NCBI RefSeq assembly: GCF_001517665.2
Contig: NZ_LN999809.1
Location: 248,001 to 312,000, forward strand
Direction of reading: 5' to 3'
DNA from: Peptoniphilus phoceensis
GTDB taxonomy: Bacteria; Bacillota; Clostridia; Tissierellales; Peptoniphilaceae
Length of the DNA stretch: 64,000 nucleotides
In this document: piece by piece, positions 33,754 through 43,425 of the stretch
Position numbering within the stretch: position 1 is the first letter of the stretch
How the letters are laid out: each line of letters opens with the position of its first letter
Position numbers and translations under genes: made by a program
Notes under the pieces: model-generated
What the model was told of the DNA's origin: nothing
What the model saw: only the letters and a program-made list of their open reading frames with translations
Database searches by the model: none

Positions 33754-35388
33754 TTATGAAAGTTCTTCAGATATTGCGGCAGAAATTTTTGGAAGAAGTT
33801 GTTTTTTTCTAGAAAGTAAGCCTTCTGATAGGAATTTATCAGAAACAAGATCTTTTCCAAATTTTCTTGCAATTGATTCTTTAAAGGATCCTGCCAAGAT
33901 GACTTCTGAAACTTCCTTAAATATATCTGTAATCATTAGTACAAAAGTTTCTGCATCTGATGTTGCCACAAAATTTTCCATAGCTTCTTTTAAATCTTTT
34001 TCCACAGAAACTGTGCTTTCAAGATCCATTGTAAAAATTTGACAAACTCTTACATTTACACCTTCAATGGAAAAGTTTTTGACATCAGATTTTAATAACT
34101 CGTCAGGTTTTCTGCCTTCAAGACTTGTTCCTGCTCTAAACATCTTCATTGCAAAATCATCAACATCAATTGCTGCAATTTTTTTCATTTTATTTAAAAC
34201 ATATTTATCAGTTTCAGTTGATGTAGGAGATCTGAATAAAAGAGTATCAGAAATAATTGCCGCACAAAGGAGTCCTGCTATTTCTCTTGATGGTTTTATC
34301 CCATTTTCAAAAAACATTTTTGAGATAATTGTAGCAGTAGATCCAACAGGTTCGTTTCTAAAATATATTGGCGAAGATGTTGATATATTTGCAACTCTGT
34401 GATGATCTACAATTTGAATTATTTCTGCACATTCTATGTCGTCAATGGATTGGTTTCTTTCATTGTGATCCACTAATATTATTTTTTTCTTTAAATTTGA
34501 AATTAAATGATATCTTGAAATATTTCCAATTACTTTATTTTTATTGTCCAACACTGGATAGGATCTAAATCTTGATTGTGCCATTTTTTCTCTGACATCG
34601 TCAATTAAATCGTCCTTGTGAAATACTACAAGGTCATCTCTTGTCATGACATATTCTACAGGAACAGCTTGTGGCAAAATTCTTGCGACCATAAAAGTTG
34701 AAAGACCAGTAGATATTACAGCAACATTATTTTCTCTTGCAAGTTCCATTAAATCATCATCAAGTTTACTTGATATAGTAAGAATTAAAAGAGAAATTCC
34801 TTTTTTAATGACAGACTCTTGGTCTTTAATATCATCACCAACAATAACTATGTCGCCTTCATTTATCAAGTCTTGATTTTTTATAGCTTTTACAGCCATT
34901 TTTCCTGAAAGAGGTCTTAGATTTTCTGGTAGGTGTAGAACTTTTCCTTTAAGTACATCTAAAATATTTTCAAAACTTGTTTTACTTCTTCCAATAATTG
35001 AGTCGTCCCAAATTTCCATATAAGTAGATGCAATATTTGAAAGACTAACTATTCCAATTAAGTTGTCGTCATCGTCAACTACGGGGAGTGAATTGATATT
35101 ATTTTTTTGGATTAAATCCATTGCTGATGCCATAGAAAGGCTAGGATTTACACAATAAGCTGCATCAATTTCAATATCACGAACTTGAGGTTTTATAGAA
35201 TTTTTAATTCTTGGCTTTGGAACTTTAAAATAATCTAAGACAAATTCTGTTTCTTTGTTTAAATTTCCAAGCCTAATTGCTTCAGCGTCTTCGCCCATTT
35301 TATTTTTTAGCTCCGCAAGGGCAATGGCAGAACATATACTATCTGTATCTGGATTTTTGTGACCAGTTATATAAATTTTATTTTTCAT
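33754..35388 (-). CDS. ppaC: Manganese-dependent inorganic pyrophosphatase with CBS and DRTGG domains (family II)
   Basis: 544 residues. The DHH catalytic domain is split by a regulatory insert: GHKNPDTDSICSAIA at the N-terminus, a CBS domain (PSLSMASAMDLIQKNNINSLPV), a DRTGG region, a second CBS (EYVMTRDDLVVFHKDD), then VDHHRVANIS (DHH motif), and a DHHA2 domain ending near SFKESIARKFGKDLV. This is the nucleotide-regulated CBS-PPase type of Clostridia, inhibited by AMP/ADP and activated by ATP or Ap4A in studied members. ATG 35388 is chosen because GGAGGG lies just upstream; the frame is open to 35433. Confidence 0.93.
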   Translation of the reverse strand: MKNKIYITGHKNPDTDSICSAIALAELKNKMGEDAEAIRLGNLNKETEFVLDYFKVPKPRIKNSIKPQVRDIEIDAAYCVNPSLSMASAMDLIQKNNINSLPVVDDDDNLIGIVSLSNIASTYMEIWDDSIIGRSKTSFENILDVLKGKVLHLPENLRPLSGKMAVKAIKNQDLINEGDIVIVGDDIKDQESVIKKGISLLILTISSKLDDDLMELARENNVAVISTGLSTFMVARILPQAVPVEYVMTRDDLVVFHKDDLIDDVREKMAQSRFRSYPVLDNKNKVIGNISRYHLISNLKKKIILVDHNERNQSIDDIECAEIIQIVDHHRVANISTSSPIYFRNEPVGSTATIISKMFFENGIKPSREIAGLLCAAIISDTLLFRSPTSTETDKYVLNKMKKIAAIDVDDFAMKMFRAGTSLEGRKPDELLKSDVKNFSIEGVNVRVCQIFTMDLESTVSVEKDLKEAMENFVATSDAETFVLMITDIFKEVSEVILAGSFKESIARKFGKDLVSDKFLSEGLLSRKKQLLPKISAAISEELS

Positions 35389-35410
35389 ATACCCTCCAAA
35401 TTTCCTTGAT

Positions 35411-35419
35411 ATTATAACA
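35411..35419 (-). promoter_or_regulatory. Extended -10 promoter of ppaC
   Basis: Minus strand TGtTATAAT, with TATAAT at 35411-35416. It leaves a leader of about 16 nt before the start at 35388. Confidence 0.6.
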
Positions 35420-35437
35420 CACAAATTCGCCAAAATC

Positions 35438-35467
35438 TTGTAAAAATATATGAACTTAGGATATAAT
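35438..35467 (+). promoter_or_regulatory. Promoter of the FAD oxidoreductase gene
   Basis: -35 TTGTAA (35438-35443), 18-bp spacer, -10 TATAAT (35462-35467). The predicted start of transcription (about 35474) falls between the two possible ATG codons and favours the second (35482). The divergent ppaC promoter lies 20 bases away. Confidence 0.6.
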
Positions 35468-35481
35468 TTATGTGTGATAAT

Positions 35482-36684
35482 ATGAAAATAATAATAATTG
35501 GAGCAGGTGCTAGTGGAATAAGCACTGCTATAAATGCAAAAAATGAAAACAACGAGATTATACTTCTTGAAAAAAATGATAGGATTGGGAAAAAATTGTT
35601 GGCAACTGGCAACGGTAGGTGTAACTACACTAATTTAAATTTGTCAGAAAGTAATTATTCTTCTCCTGAATTTGTAAAAGAAACTATAAAAGATTTTAAT
35701 AATGAAGATTTAATTAATTACTTTAAACTTTTGGGTCTTGAATCCACAAGTGATGGAAATAGAATTTATCCAATTACCTTAAAAGCCAATTCAGTATTAA
35801 ATATTTTAATGTATTGGTTAGAAAAAAAGGGAATCGACATTAGAACAAATACTGAAGTTAAGGAGATCAAAAAGAATAAAAACTCCTATACTTTATTTAC
35901 AAACAGTGGAAATTACGAAGCTGATGTAGTAATAATTGCTTTTGGAGGAAAAGCAATGCCAGCAAGTGGATCTGATGGAGTAAGTTTTGAAATTTTAAAG
36001 AAAATGGGAATAAAAGTCACAGATTTAAAAGCTGCACTCACTCAGCTAAAGCTTGATTCAAAATATTTAAAACATTTAAGTGGTACAAAAGTCATTGGAA
36101 AGGCAAGACTTTTAAAAAATAACAAAGTTATTGATGAGAGAGAAGGTGAAATTTTATTTACAAATTATGGAATAAGTGGTCCGCCGATTTTAGATTTGTC
36201 AGTAAATATTAGCAATGACAACGTAATAGAAGTTCCTCTTATAAATAATTTAAATGATGAAAGTATAGAAATGCTTTACAGAAGATACTATATGTTTGCA
36301 GATTTTTCTCTCGAAGAATATTTATTGGGGATTGTGGACAAAAAATTCATTCATTATATAGTCGACTTTTTAAATTTAGATAAAAACACAGCTATGAATA
36401 TGATTTCTATGAGTGATTTTGAAAAAATTATAGGCTTATTGTTAAAGTCGCATTTTAGAGTGACAGGTAATACTGGTTTTAAAAATGCACAGGTCACTAG
36501 AGGTGGAGTTGATTTAAGTGAAGTAAATAGTTCTGATTATCAGTCCAAAAAATATAAAAATCTCTACATTATTGGAGAAGCTTTAAATATTGACGGAGAC
36601 TGCGGAGGATATAATCTTCACTTTGCCTTTGCATGTGCCTATAGGCTTGGAAAAATACTTAGGGAAAAAAGTAATTTGCAATAG
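35482..36684 (+). CDS. BaiN/HI0933-family FAD-dependent oxidoreductase
   Basis: 400 residues of the HI0933/YhiN flavoprotein family. N-terminal dinucleotide fold IIIGAGASGISTAINA, then LLATGNGRCNYTNLN, FGGKAMPASGSDG, and a C-terminal FAD-closing motif GEALNIDGDCGGYNLHFAFACAYRLG. Members are near-universal; BaiN of Clostridium scindens was reported to act on bile-acid intermediates, but for this protein the substrate is unknown. The start at 35482 is preferred on promoter position; an in-frame ATG at 35470 lies upstream of the likely transcription start. Confidence 0.88.
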   Translation: MKIIIIGAGASGISTAINAKNENNEIILLEKNDRIGKKLLATGNGRCNYTNLNLSESNYSSPEFVKETIKDFNNEDLINYFKLLGLESTSDGNRIYPITLKANSVLNILMYWLEKKGIDIRTNTEVKEIKKNKNSYTLFTNSGNYEADVVIIAFGGKAMPASGSDGVSFEILKKMGIKVTDLKAALTQLKLDSKYLKHLSGTKVIGKARLLKNNKVIDEREGEILFTNYGISGPPILDLSVNISNDNVIEVPLINNLNDESIEMLYRRYYMFADFSLEEYLLGIVDKKFIHYIVDFLNLDKNTAMNMISMSDFEKIIGLLLKSHFRVTGNTGFKNAQVTRGGVDLSEVNSSDYQSKKYKNLYIIGEALNIDGDCGGYNLHFAFACAYRLGKILREKSNLQ

Positions 36685-36757
36685 AAAGAATTTCAGATTA
36701 AAATAATCTTTGCGAATAAATTTAATAATTACTTATTGCAATAGATTTGGAGGAAGA

Positions 36758-38035
36758 ATGTTTTATTTAGAGAAAAAATTAAAGGAATATGGAAATATTT
36801 CTGTTGGAATTGTGGGCTCAGGAATTATGGGAAGTTCACTTTTCACCTTACTAAGTCAAAATGAAAATTTTTATCCCCTAGTATTTTCTTCAAGAAATAG
36901 AAAAACACTAGAGGCTGCTATTGATTCTGCTAAGATTAATAAAAATGATCTTGCCTTTACTGATGATATTGAAGAGGCTAAAAATTTATTAAAAGAAAAA
37001 AAGTATATAGCTACTACTAATAATTTAATTGCTGCATCACTTGTAGACTGCCTAGTTGATTGTACTGGAGATACAGAAACTGGAACTGCACTTTCTCTTT
37101 GTGCCATTGATAATAAGGTTGATATTGTAAGTCTAAATGTAGAAATGGATGCAACAGTAGGACCTTATCTAAAACATTTGGCTGATGAAAAGGGAGTTAT
37201 TTACTCTGGAACTAAGGGAGACGAGCCAGGTGCTATTGTAGAAATTTATGAATTTGCAAAAAATTGTGGTTTTGAAGTCTTAGTATTAGGCAAGGGAAAA
37301 AATAATGAATTAAATAATTATGCAAATCCAGAAAGCTTAAAAGAAAGTGCTGAAAAAAAAGGCATTAATCCTAGAATGTTAACTTCTTTTGTTGATGGAA
37401 CTAATACTATGATTGAACTAAATGCTGTTTGCAATGCTCTTGGATTTGTACCTGATATAAGAGGATGTCATTTTATTGATACTGAAGCAAAAAAGATAGC
37501 AGAGGATTATAAATTAAAAGAAGATGGCGGAATTTTAACTTCTTATGGCGTTGTTGATTTTGCAACAGGAATTGCTCCAGGTGTTTTTGCAGTAGTTAGA
37601 CCAAAATCAGAAATAATAGATAAGGAAATGAAATATCTTTCAATGGGAGAAGGTCCAAATTACGCTATTTATAGACCCTATCATTTGACAAGTATTGAAA
37701 CTGTCATTTCTATTATTAAGGCAGTTGTCCTAAGAGATGAATCAATTGCTCCTATGGGAGAACCCTTTGCAGAAACAGTATCTATTGCAAAAAGAGACAT
37801 AAAAAAGGGAGAAAAGTTTGATTCTATTGGTGGAGAAATGATTTTTGGAAGTCTTGAAAAGAAAGAAGATCAATTAAAGGGAAACCATCTGCCAATTGGA
37901 ATTGTAACTGAGGGTTCTTTTGCAAAAAGAGATATCAAGAAGGGATCTTTACTTACTTATGATGACATATCTTTAAATGAAGATTCAGAAATTGTTAAAT
38001 TAAGAAAAAAACAAGATGACTATTTTAAAAAATAA
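36758..38035 (+). CDS. Homoserine dehydrogenase-like oxidoreductase with SAF domain (COG4091)
   Basis: 425 residues. N-terminal NAD(P)-binding fold VGIVGSGIMGSSLFTLLS (about 16-33), a central dehydrogenase-like region (GTKGDEPGAIVEIYEFA), and a C-terminal SAF domain (about 345-425; SIAKRDIKKGEKFDSIGG, SFAKRDIKKGSLLTYDDI). Such proteins are often mis-called FlgA because of the SAF domain. The reaction is not established; a branched-acid or sugar-acid dehydrogenase is possible. ATG 36758 is fixed by GGAGGAA eight bases upstream. No partner genes are recognisable nearby. Confidence 0.8.
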   Translation: MFYLEKKLKEYGNISVGIVGSGIMGSSLFTLLSQNENFYPLVFSSRNRKTLEAAIDSAKINKNDLAFTDDIEEAKNLLKEKKYIATTNNLIAASLVDCLVDCTGDTETGTALSLCAIDNKVDIVSLNVEMDATVGPYLKHLADEKGVIYSGTKGDEPGAIVEIYEFAKNCGFEVLVLGKGKNNELNNYANPESLKESAEKKGINPRMLTSFVDGTNTMIELNAVCNALGFVPDIRGCHFIDTEAKKIAEDYKLKEDGGILTSYGVVDFATGIAPGVFAVVRPKSEIIDKEMKYLSMGEGPNYAIYRPYHLTSIETVISIIKAVVLRDESIAPMGEPFAETVSIAKRDIKKGEKFDSIGGEMIFGSLEKKEDQLKGNHLPIGIVTEGSFAKRDIKKGSLLTYDDISLNEDSEIVKLRKKQDDYFKK

Positions 38036-38070
38036 ACAAAAATGATATAATATGTGAAATAGGTGATAAA

Positions 38071-38481
38071 ATGAGAATAACACAAGAAACAGACTATGCA
38101 TTTCGCATTGTTAGTTATCTAGCCAAAAATGAGGGCAAAGTCGTTGGAGCACCGCAAATTGCTGAAAGCGAAGGTGTTACTAAAAGATTTACTCTTAGAA
38201 TTTTGAGAAAATTAAATTTAGCTGGTATTACAGATGCGAAAAGAGGATCGAAGGGCGGTTATTATTTAAAGAAACCCAAGGAAGAAATCACTTTGTATGA
38301 TATACTTATAGCTGTAGATGGTCCTATTGTAATTAATAGGTGTCTACAAGAAGAAGACTCATTTTGCAGTAAGCATTCTGATGGGGATACGAGAAATTGT
38401 AAATTCCACGTTGCCCTTGCTGGTATGCAATCAAATATTATTAAAATGTTTAAGAGTCAAACAATCGACAACTTCATATAA
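38071..38481 (+). CDS. Rrf2-family transcriptional regulator
   Basis: 136 residues: winged helix (MRITQETDYAFRIVSYLAKN; GAPQIAESEGVTKRFTLRILRKL) and a dimerisation helix. Three cysteines lie in RCLQEEDSFCSKHSDGDTRNC (spacing about C-x8-C-x9-C), as in Fe-S or redox-sensing Rrf2 proteins such as IscR or NsrR. Target genes are unknown, and no iron-sulfur assembly operon is in the window. AGGTGATAAA lies before the ATG. The ileS T-box leader begins within 10 bases of its stop. Confidence 0.88.
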   Translation: MRITQETDYAFRIVSYLAKNEGKVVGAPQIAESEGVTKRFTLRILRKLNLAGITDAKRGSKGGYYLKKPKEEITLYDILIAVDGPIVINRCLQEEDSFCSKHSDGDTRNCKFHVALAGMQSNIIKMFKSQTIDNFI

Positions 38482-38485
38482 GCTG

Positions 38486-38689
38486 TGAAGAGGACGGTAA
38501 TTTTTAAAAAAGTAAGAGAGCAGTTGTTTGGTGCGAAACTGTATTTTTAGATTTTACAGATCACCTTGGAGCTCAAAGGTCAAAAGCCTTTGCGTATTTT
38601 GCGTTAAAATATTTAAGTGATAGTTTCCTATAATTAGGGTGGTACCGCGGTTAGTTCGTCCCTTCTCTTTTGAGAGGGGACTTTTTTTA
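38486..38689 (+). promoter_or_regulatory. T-box riboswitch, isoleucine (ileS leader)
   Basis: The conserved antiterminator core AGGGTGGTACCGCGG lies at 38636-38650. Terminator stem GTCCCTTCTC (38658-38667) with GAGAGGGGAC (38672-38681) precedes T7. In stem I the base helix AGG/CCT and the bulge place ATC at 38560-38562, followed by a purine, as the specifier codon (Ile). Uncharged tRNA-Ile should stabilise the antiterminator and switch on ileS. No clear promoter separates it from the Rrf2 gene. Confidence 0.9.
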
Positions 38690-38719
38690 TATAAAAATTG
38701 GAAGAATAAGGAGTTTTAG

Positions 38720-41700
38720 ATGAAAATGTTTAAAGAATTATCTAAAGACAGTGTAAGTGAAAGAGAAGAGAGAATCTCAAAATTTTGGGATGAAATAGAT
38801 CTTCTTCACAAATCTGTTGAAACAAGAGAAGATGGAGAAAATTATATATTCTATGAAGGACCTCCAACTGCAAATGGAAAGCCAGGAATACACCATGTTA
38901 TGGCAAGAACTTTAAAGGATTTAACTTGTAGATACCATACAATGTTGGGATATAAGGTAAAGAGAAAAGCAGGTTGGGATACACATGGTCTTCCAGTAGA
39001 AATAGAAGTAGAAAAGAAATTAGACCTTCACAACAAACAAGACATTGAATCTTATGGTGTTGAGGCCTTTAACAAAAAATGTAGAGAATCTGTTTTTGAA
39101 TATGAAAGAGAATGGAGAAGCCTTACAAGAAGAATGGGTTATCTAATTGACTTGGATCATCCTTATATTACTCTTGAAAATAATTATATTGAATCTGTTT
39201 GGCATATTCTTGACAAGATGTTTAAAGAAGGTCTTATTTATGAAGGACACAAGATTGTACCTTATTGTCCAAGATGTGGAACTGGACTTGCATCTCACGA
39301 AGTAGCTCAAGGTTACGAAGAAATTAAGACTACAACTGCAACTTGTAAATTTAAGTTAAAGGACAAGGAAGACGAATATTTCTTGGCATGGACAACAACT
39401 CCATGGACACTTCCATCAAATGTTGCCCTAGCTGTTAATCCTAAAGTTGAATATATAAAAGTTAAGCACTCAGACGGAAATATTTATTATGTAGCAAAAT
39501 CTCTTGCAAAACAAGTATTTAAAGATGATGAATACGAAGTTCTAGAAGAAATGCTTGGAAAAGATCTTGAATACACTGAATATGAACAACTTCTTAAATT
39601 CCTTACACCAGATAAAAAAGCTTTCTTTGTAATTTGTGCAGACTATGTAACAACAGAAGACGGTACTGGTATTGTTCACATTGCTCCAGCTTTTGGTGAA
39701 GATGACTATCAAACAGCAAGGGGATATGACCTTCCAATGTTAAAACCAGTTGATGAAGAAGGAAAATTTACAGATACACCTTGGAAGGGTCAATTTGTAA
39801 TTGATGCTGACCACGATGTTCTTCATTATCTAATTGATAATAATCTTTTATTCTCTAAACAAAAGATGCTTCACAATTATCCACACTGCTGGAGATGTCA
39901 CACTCCACTAATTTATTATGCTCATCCATCATGGTATATTGAAGTGACTAAGTTTAAAGATAAATTAATTAAAAATAACGAAGGTGTAAACTGGTTCCCA
40001 GATTTCGTAGGAGAAAAAAGATTTGGAAATTGGCTAGAAAATTTAAATGACTGGGCAATTTCAAGATCAAGATATTGGGGCACACCTCTACCAATTTGGA
40101 GATGTGAATGTGGTCATACAGAATCTGTTGGTTCAATTGAAGATCTTAGAAATAAAGCAGTAGAAGATGTAAGTGAAGATGTTGAACTTCACAGACCTTA
40201 TGTTGATGATATTCATCTAAAATGTCCAAAATGTGGTAAGGAAATGACTAGAGAATCAGATGTAATTGATGTTTGGTTTGATTCAGGAGCTATGCCTTTT
40301 GCTCAATGGCACTATCCATTTGAAAATAAAGATAACTTTGATGAACTGTTCCCAGCAGATTTTATTTCTGAAGGTATAGATCAAACTAGAGGTTGGTTTT
40401 ATTCACTTCTTGCAATTTCAACTTATATGACTGGCAAGAGTCCATATAAGAATGTACTTGTCAATGATCTTATCCTTGATAAGGAAGGTAAGAAGATGTC
40501 AAAATCACGTGGAAACACTGTTGCTCCATTTGAATTATTTGATAGATATGGCTCAGATGTTGTTAGATGGTATTTACTATATGTTTCACCACCATGGACA
40601 CCAACAAAATTTGATGAAGATGGTCTTCGTGAAATTGAATCAAAATTCTTTAGATCACTTAGAAACACTTATAATTTCTTCAGTCTTTATGCCAATACTG
40701 ACGAAATTGATCCAAGAGAAGGAAAAGTTTCTTATGACGATTTAGAAGAAATAGATAAATGGTTACTATCTAAATACAATAGACTTGTAAAAAATGTAAG
40801 AGAAGATATGGATGCTTTTGAACTTACAAAAGTTGTAAGGGAAATCCAAGACTTTGTCATAGAAGATATTTCTAACTGGTATATAAGAAGAAACAGAAGA
40901 AGATTCTGGAAAACAGACAAAGACAACACAAAAATTGCAGTATACAAGACAACTTACGAAGTTTTACTTGGAGTTACAAAATTAATTGCTCCAATAGTTC
41001 CATTTACTGCAGAAGAATTATTTAAGTCATTAACTGATGAAGAATCAGTTCACTTAGTCGATTATCCAACTTATGATGAAAATATGATTAATGATAAAGT
41101 TGAAGAAAAAATGGATCTTGTAAGAGATCTTGTAACTTTAGGAAGAGCTTCAAGAGAAGAAGCTAAGATTAAAGTAAGACAACCTCTTTCAAAAGTTATC
41201 ATTGACGGAAAATATAAGGATATAATTGGAGAACTAACAGACTTAATAAAAGAAGAACTTAATGTTAAAGAAGTTCAATTTGAAAATGACCTTTCAGAAT
41301 ATATGGAATTTGAACTAAAACCAAACTTTAGAGTTTGCGGAAGTATTTTAGGCTCAAAAGTTAAGGATTTTGGAAAATTGTTAAGAGAAGTTGATGCAAA
41401 AGAATTACTAGCAAAACTTGATGAAGGCAAAGTTAATCTTGAAATATCTGGTGAAGAAACAGAAATTGAAAGAGATTTTGTAGAAGTTAAAATTTCTGCA
41501 AAAGAAGGTTTTGATGTAATAATGGAAAACAACTTATTTGTAATTCTTGACACAGAACTTAATGAAGAACTTTTAAATGAAGGTTATGTTAGAGAATTTG
41601 TATCAAAAATTCAACAATTGAGAAAGAAAAAAGATTTAGATATTTTAGATAATATTAAGATAAGCTACAAGTCTGATGAAGAAGTGGAAAAAGCTATTGA

Positions 41701-41821
41701 ATCAGATAAAGAATTTATTAAATCAGAAACTCTTGCTCTTGAAATTGAAAATATAGAAAATGATGCAGATATTGAAAATCTAAATGGTCACGATATAAAA
41801 ATAAATATAGAAAAAATGTGA
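38720..41821 (+). CDS. ileS: Isoleucyl-tRNA synthetase, type 2, with GIHH signature
   Basis: 1033 residues, class I synthetase. The length, the GPPTANGKP context and the long C-terminal region identify the eukaryote-like IleRS2 form. The first catalytic signature reads GIHH (residues 56-59) in place of HIGH, with positions 1 and 3 exchanged. KMSKS is intact at 592-596. A CPRCG zinc site, the CP1 editing domain (WTTTPWTLPSN; DYVTTEDGTGIVHIAPAFGEDD) and a second zinc-like CPKCGKE follow. AAGGAG lies before the ATG. It is regulated by the T-box upstream and ended by a hairpin at 41830. Confidence 0.97.
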   Translation: MKMFKELSKDSVSEREERISKFWDEIDLLHKSVETREDGENYIFYEGPPTANGKPGIHHVMARTLKDLTCRYHTMLGYKVKRKAGWDTHGLPVEIEVEKKLDLHNKQDIESYGVEAFNKKCRESVFEYEREWRSLTRRMGYLIDLDHPYITLENNYIESVWHILDKMFKEGLIYEGHKIVPYCPRCGTGLASHEVAQGYEEIKTTTATCKFKLKDKEDEYFLAWTTTPWTLPSNVALAVNPKVEYIKVKHSDGNIYYVAKSLAKQVFKDDEYEVLEEMLGKDLEYTEYEQLLKFLTPDKKAFFVICADYVTTEDGTGIVHIAPAFGEDDYQTARGYDLPMLKPVDEEGKFTDTPWKGQFVIDADHDVLHYLIDNNLLFSKQKMLHNYPHCWRCHTPLIYYAHPSWYIEVTKFKDKLIKNNEGVNWFPDFVGEKRFGNWLENLNDWAISRSRYWGTPLPIWRCECGHTESVGSIEDLRNKAVEDVSEDVELHRPYVDDIHLKCPKCGKEMTRESDVIDVWFDSGAMPFAQWHYPFENKDNFDELFPADFISEGIDQTRGWFYSLLAISTYMTGKSPYKNVLVNDLILDKEGKKMSKSRGNTVAPFELFDRYGSDVVRWYLLYVSPPWTPTKFDEDGLREIESKFFRSLRNTYNFFSLYANTDEIDPREGKVSYDDLEEIDKWLLSKYNRLVKNVREDMDAFELTKVVREIQDFVIEDISNWYIRRNRRRFWKTDKDNTKIAVYKTTYEVLLGVTKLIAPIVPFTAEELFKSLTDEESVHLVDYPTYDENMINDKVEEKMDLVRDLVTLGRASREEAKIKVRQPLSKVIIDGKYKDIIGELTDLIKEELNVKEVQFENDLSEYMEFELKPNFRVCGSILGSKVKDFGKLLREVDAKELLAKLDEGKVNLEISGEETEIERDFVEVKISAKEGFDVIMENNLFVILDTELNEELLNEGYVREFVSKIQQLRKKKDLDILDNIKISYKSDEEVEKAIESDKEFIKSETLALEIENIENDADIENLNGHDIKINIEKM

Positions 41822-41829
41822 AAATAAAA

Positions 41830-41862
41830 AATAAGGTTCTAGGAAACTAGAGCCTTATTTTT
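41830..41862 (+). terminator. Terminator after ileS
   Basis: A 13-bp stem (41830-41842 with 41847-41859, one wobble) and 4-nt loop, then T. Confidence 0.85.
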
Positions 41863-41913
41863 ATGCAAACTTTTATAATATTTTCTCTAACAAAAATATA
41901 ATAAATTATTTTA

Positions 41914-42633
41914 TTAAAGAACTGCTTCTAAAAATTTCTTTGTATTTAAATTATTTGTCTTATTGAAAATGTAATCGGGACTTCCCAAGTCTTCTACAAT
42001 TCCGTCTTTCATAAAGACAATCGTATCAGAAATTTCACGAGCAAAACCCATTTCGTGAGTAACTATAATCATAGTTAATTTGTCCTTTAAAGATTTAATT
42101 ACATTTAAAACTTCTTTTACCATTTCAGGATCAAGTGCTGAAGTTGGTTCATCAAAAAGGAGAACTTTTGGTTTATTTGCAAGAGCTCTGGCAATTGCGA
42201 CTCTTTGTTTTTGTCCACCAGATAATGAAGAAGGATAAAAATCTTTTTTATCTTCAAGTCCCATACTCTTTAAAAGATATATAGCATAATCTTTTGCAGA
42301 TTTTTCGTCTTCACCTTTTACTTTAATAGGTGCAAGAGTTATATTTTCTAAAACAGTTTTATTTGGAAATAAATTAAAATTTTGAAAGACCATTCCAATT
42401 TCCAATCTTATTTTTTCCAAATTTGGGTTGTCACCGCTTATTTCATAACCATCTAAATAAATATTTCCTCCATTTATTTTTTCTAGTAAATTTATTGACC
42501 TCAATAAGGTTGACTTTCCAGATCCACTTGCACCAATTATTGATGTTACAGTTAAATCATCTATATCTAAATTTATTCCTTTTAAAACTTCTTTATCGCC
42601 AAAGGACTTTTGTAAATTTTTAATTTTTATCAT
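41914..42633 (-). CDS. Polar amino-acid ABC transporter, ATP-binding protein
   Basis: 240 residues, GlnQ/ArtM type. Walker A GASGSGKST (about 34-42), signature LSGGQKQRVAIARAL, Walker B VLLFDEPTSALDPE and switch His in IIVTHEMGFA. It powers the permease encoded just upstream. ATG 42633 is chosen because GGAGGG lies 7-12 bases upstream on the minus strand; this region overlaps the permease 3' end. Third gene of an operon that starts with an Arg-type T-box, so arginine is the likely cargo. Confidence 0.93.
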   Translation of the reverse strand: MIKIKNLQKSFGDKEVLKGINLDIDDLTVTSIIGASGSGKSTLLRSINLLEKINGGNIYLDGYEISGDNPNLEKIRLEIGMVFQNFNLFPNKTVLENITLAPIKVKGEDEKSAKDYAIYLLKSMGLEDKKDFYPSSLSGGQKQRVAIARALANKPKVLLFDEPTSALDPEMVKEVLNVIKSLKDKLTMIIVTHEMGFAREISDTIVFMKDGIVEDLGSPDYIFNKTNNLNTKKFLEAVL

Positions 42634-43417
42634 ATTTTCCCTCCACAAATTTTAAGAGCCTAGATAAAGTAAAAGTTATAGCAAAATAAAGTAGAGAACC
42701 TATTATAAGAGGTTCTAGAGCTTTATAAGATGAACCCCTCACTAAATTTACATTATACATTATGTCAGTTACTCCAATAGTTGAAATAATTGAAGTTTCT
42801 TTTATAACTGCTATAAATTCGTTGGCAAGAGCTGGCAAAATATTTTTTGTGGCTTGGGGAAGAATCACTTCTTCCATTGCCAAAGATTTTTTCATTCCAA
42901 GAGATCTTGCAGCTTCCATTTGTCCCTTGTCAATGGCATTTATACCAGATCTTATAATTTCTGCAACATAGGCAGCGGAATTTAAACTAACAGCTATGAC
43001 GCCTGTTATATAGGCAAAAGATGAAATTGAGAGTCCAAAACTTTTAAAATCTATTATACTTGCGAGACCAAAGAAAATAAAAAATACTTGAGTAAGCATT
43101 GGAGTTCCTCTCACAATTTCTAGATATGCACTTGAAAAAACTTTTAGACTTTTTATTTCAGAAGATTTCATAAGGTACAAAAATAAACCAAAAATAGAAC
43201 CTAAGACCACAGAAATTAGTGAAAGTGATAAAGTGACCAAAAGCCCCTTAAAATAATATGAACTATACTTTGCAAAAATTTCTACACTTGTTCCAAAAAA
43301 GCCAAACAACAATTTTCCAGAAATTAATAAAAATATTAAAAAGGCTAGAATGACTAAGCCATTTATAAGATTATTTTTAGAAAATTTTTTATTTTCAATT
43401 TTATAAATATTTTCCAT
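42620..43417 (-). CDS. Polar amino-acid ABC transporter, permease
   Basis: 265 residues of the HisM/GlnP family, with about five membrane helices. The EAA loop reads EAARSLGMKKSLAMEEVILPQA, the coupling site for the ATPase. The N-terminal region also carries the typical ETPMLTQ-like motif as VRGTPMLTQVFFIFF. Second gene of the operon: it starts 8 bases after the binding-protein gene and overlaps the ATPase start by 14 bases. Confidence 0.93.
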   Translation of the reverse strand: MENIYKIENKKFSKNNLINGLVILAFLIFLLISGKLLFGFFGTSVEIFAKYSSYYFKGLLVTLSLSLISVVLGSIFGLFLYLMKSSEIKSLKVFSSAYLEIVRGTPMLTQVFFIFFGLASIIDFKSFGLSISSFAYITGVIAVSLNSAAYVAEIIRSGINAIDKGQMEAARSLGMKKSLAMEEVILPQATKNILPALANEFIAVIKETSIISTIGVTDIMYNVNLVRGSSYKALEPLIIGSLLYFAITFTLSRLLKFVEGKYDKN

Positions 43418-43425
43418 AAAGTCAC

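Noticed and set aside
34067-34402. 111-codon open frame on the plus strand
   Set aside because: Antisense to the pyrophosphatase coding sequence, Ser/Phe/Ile-rich as expected for the complement of an AT-rich gene.
36758-38035. Flagellar FlgA annotation suggested by the SAF domain
   Set aside because: The N-terminal two thirds are an NAD(P)-binding dehydrogenase, and no flagellar gene occurs in the window.
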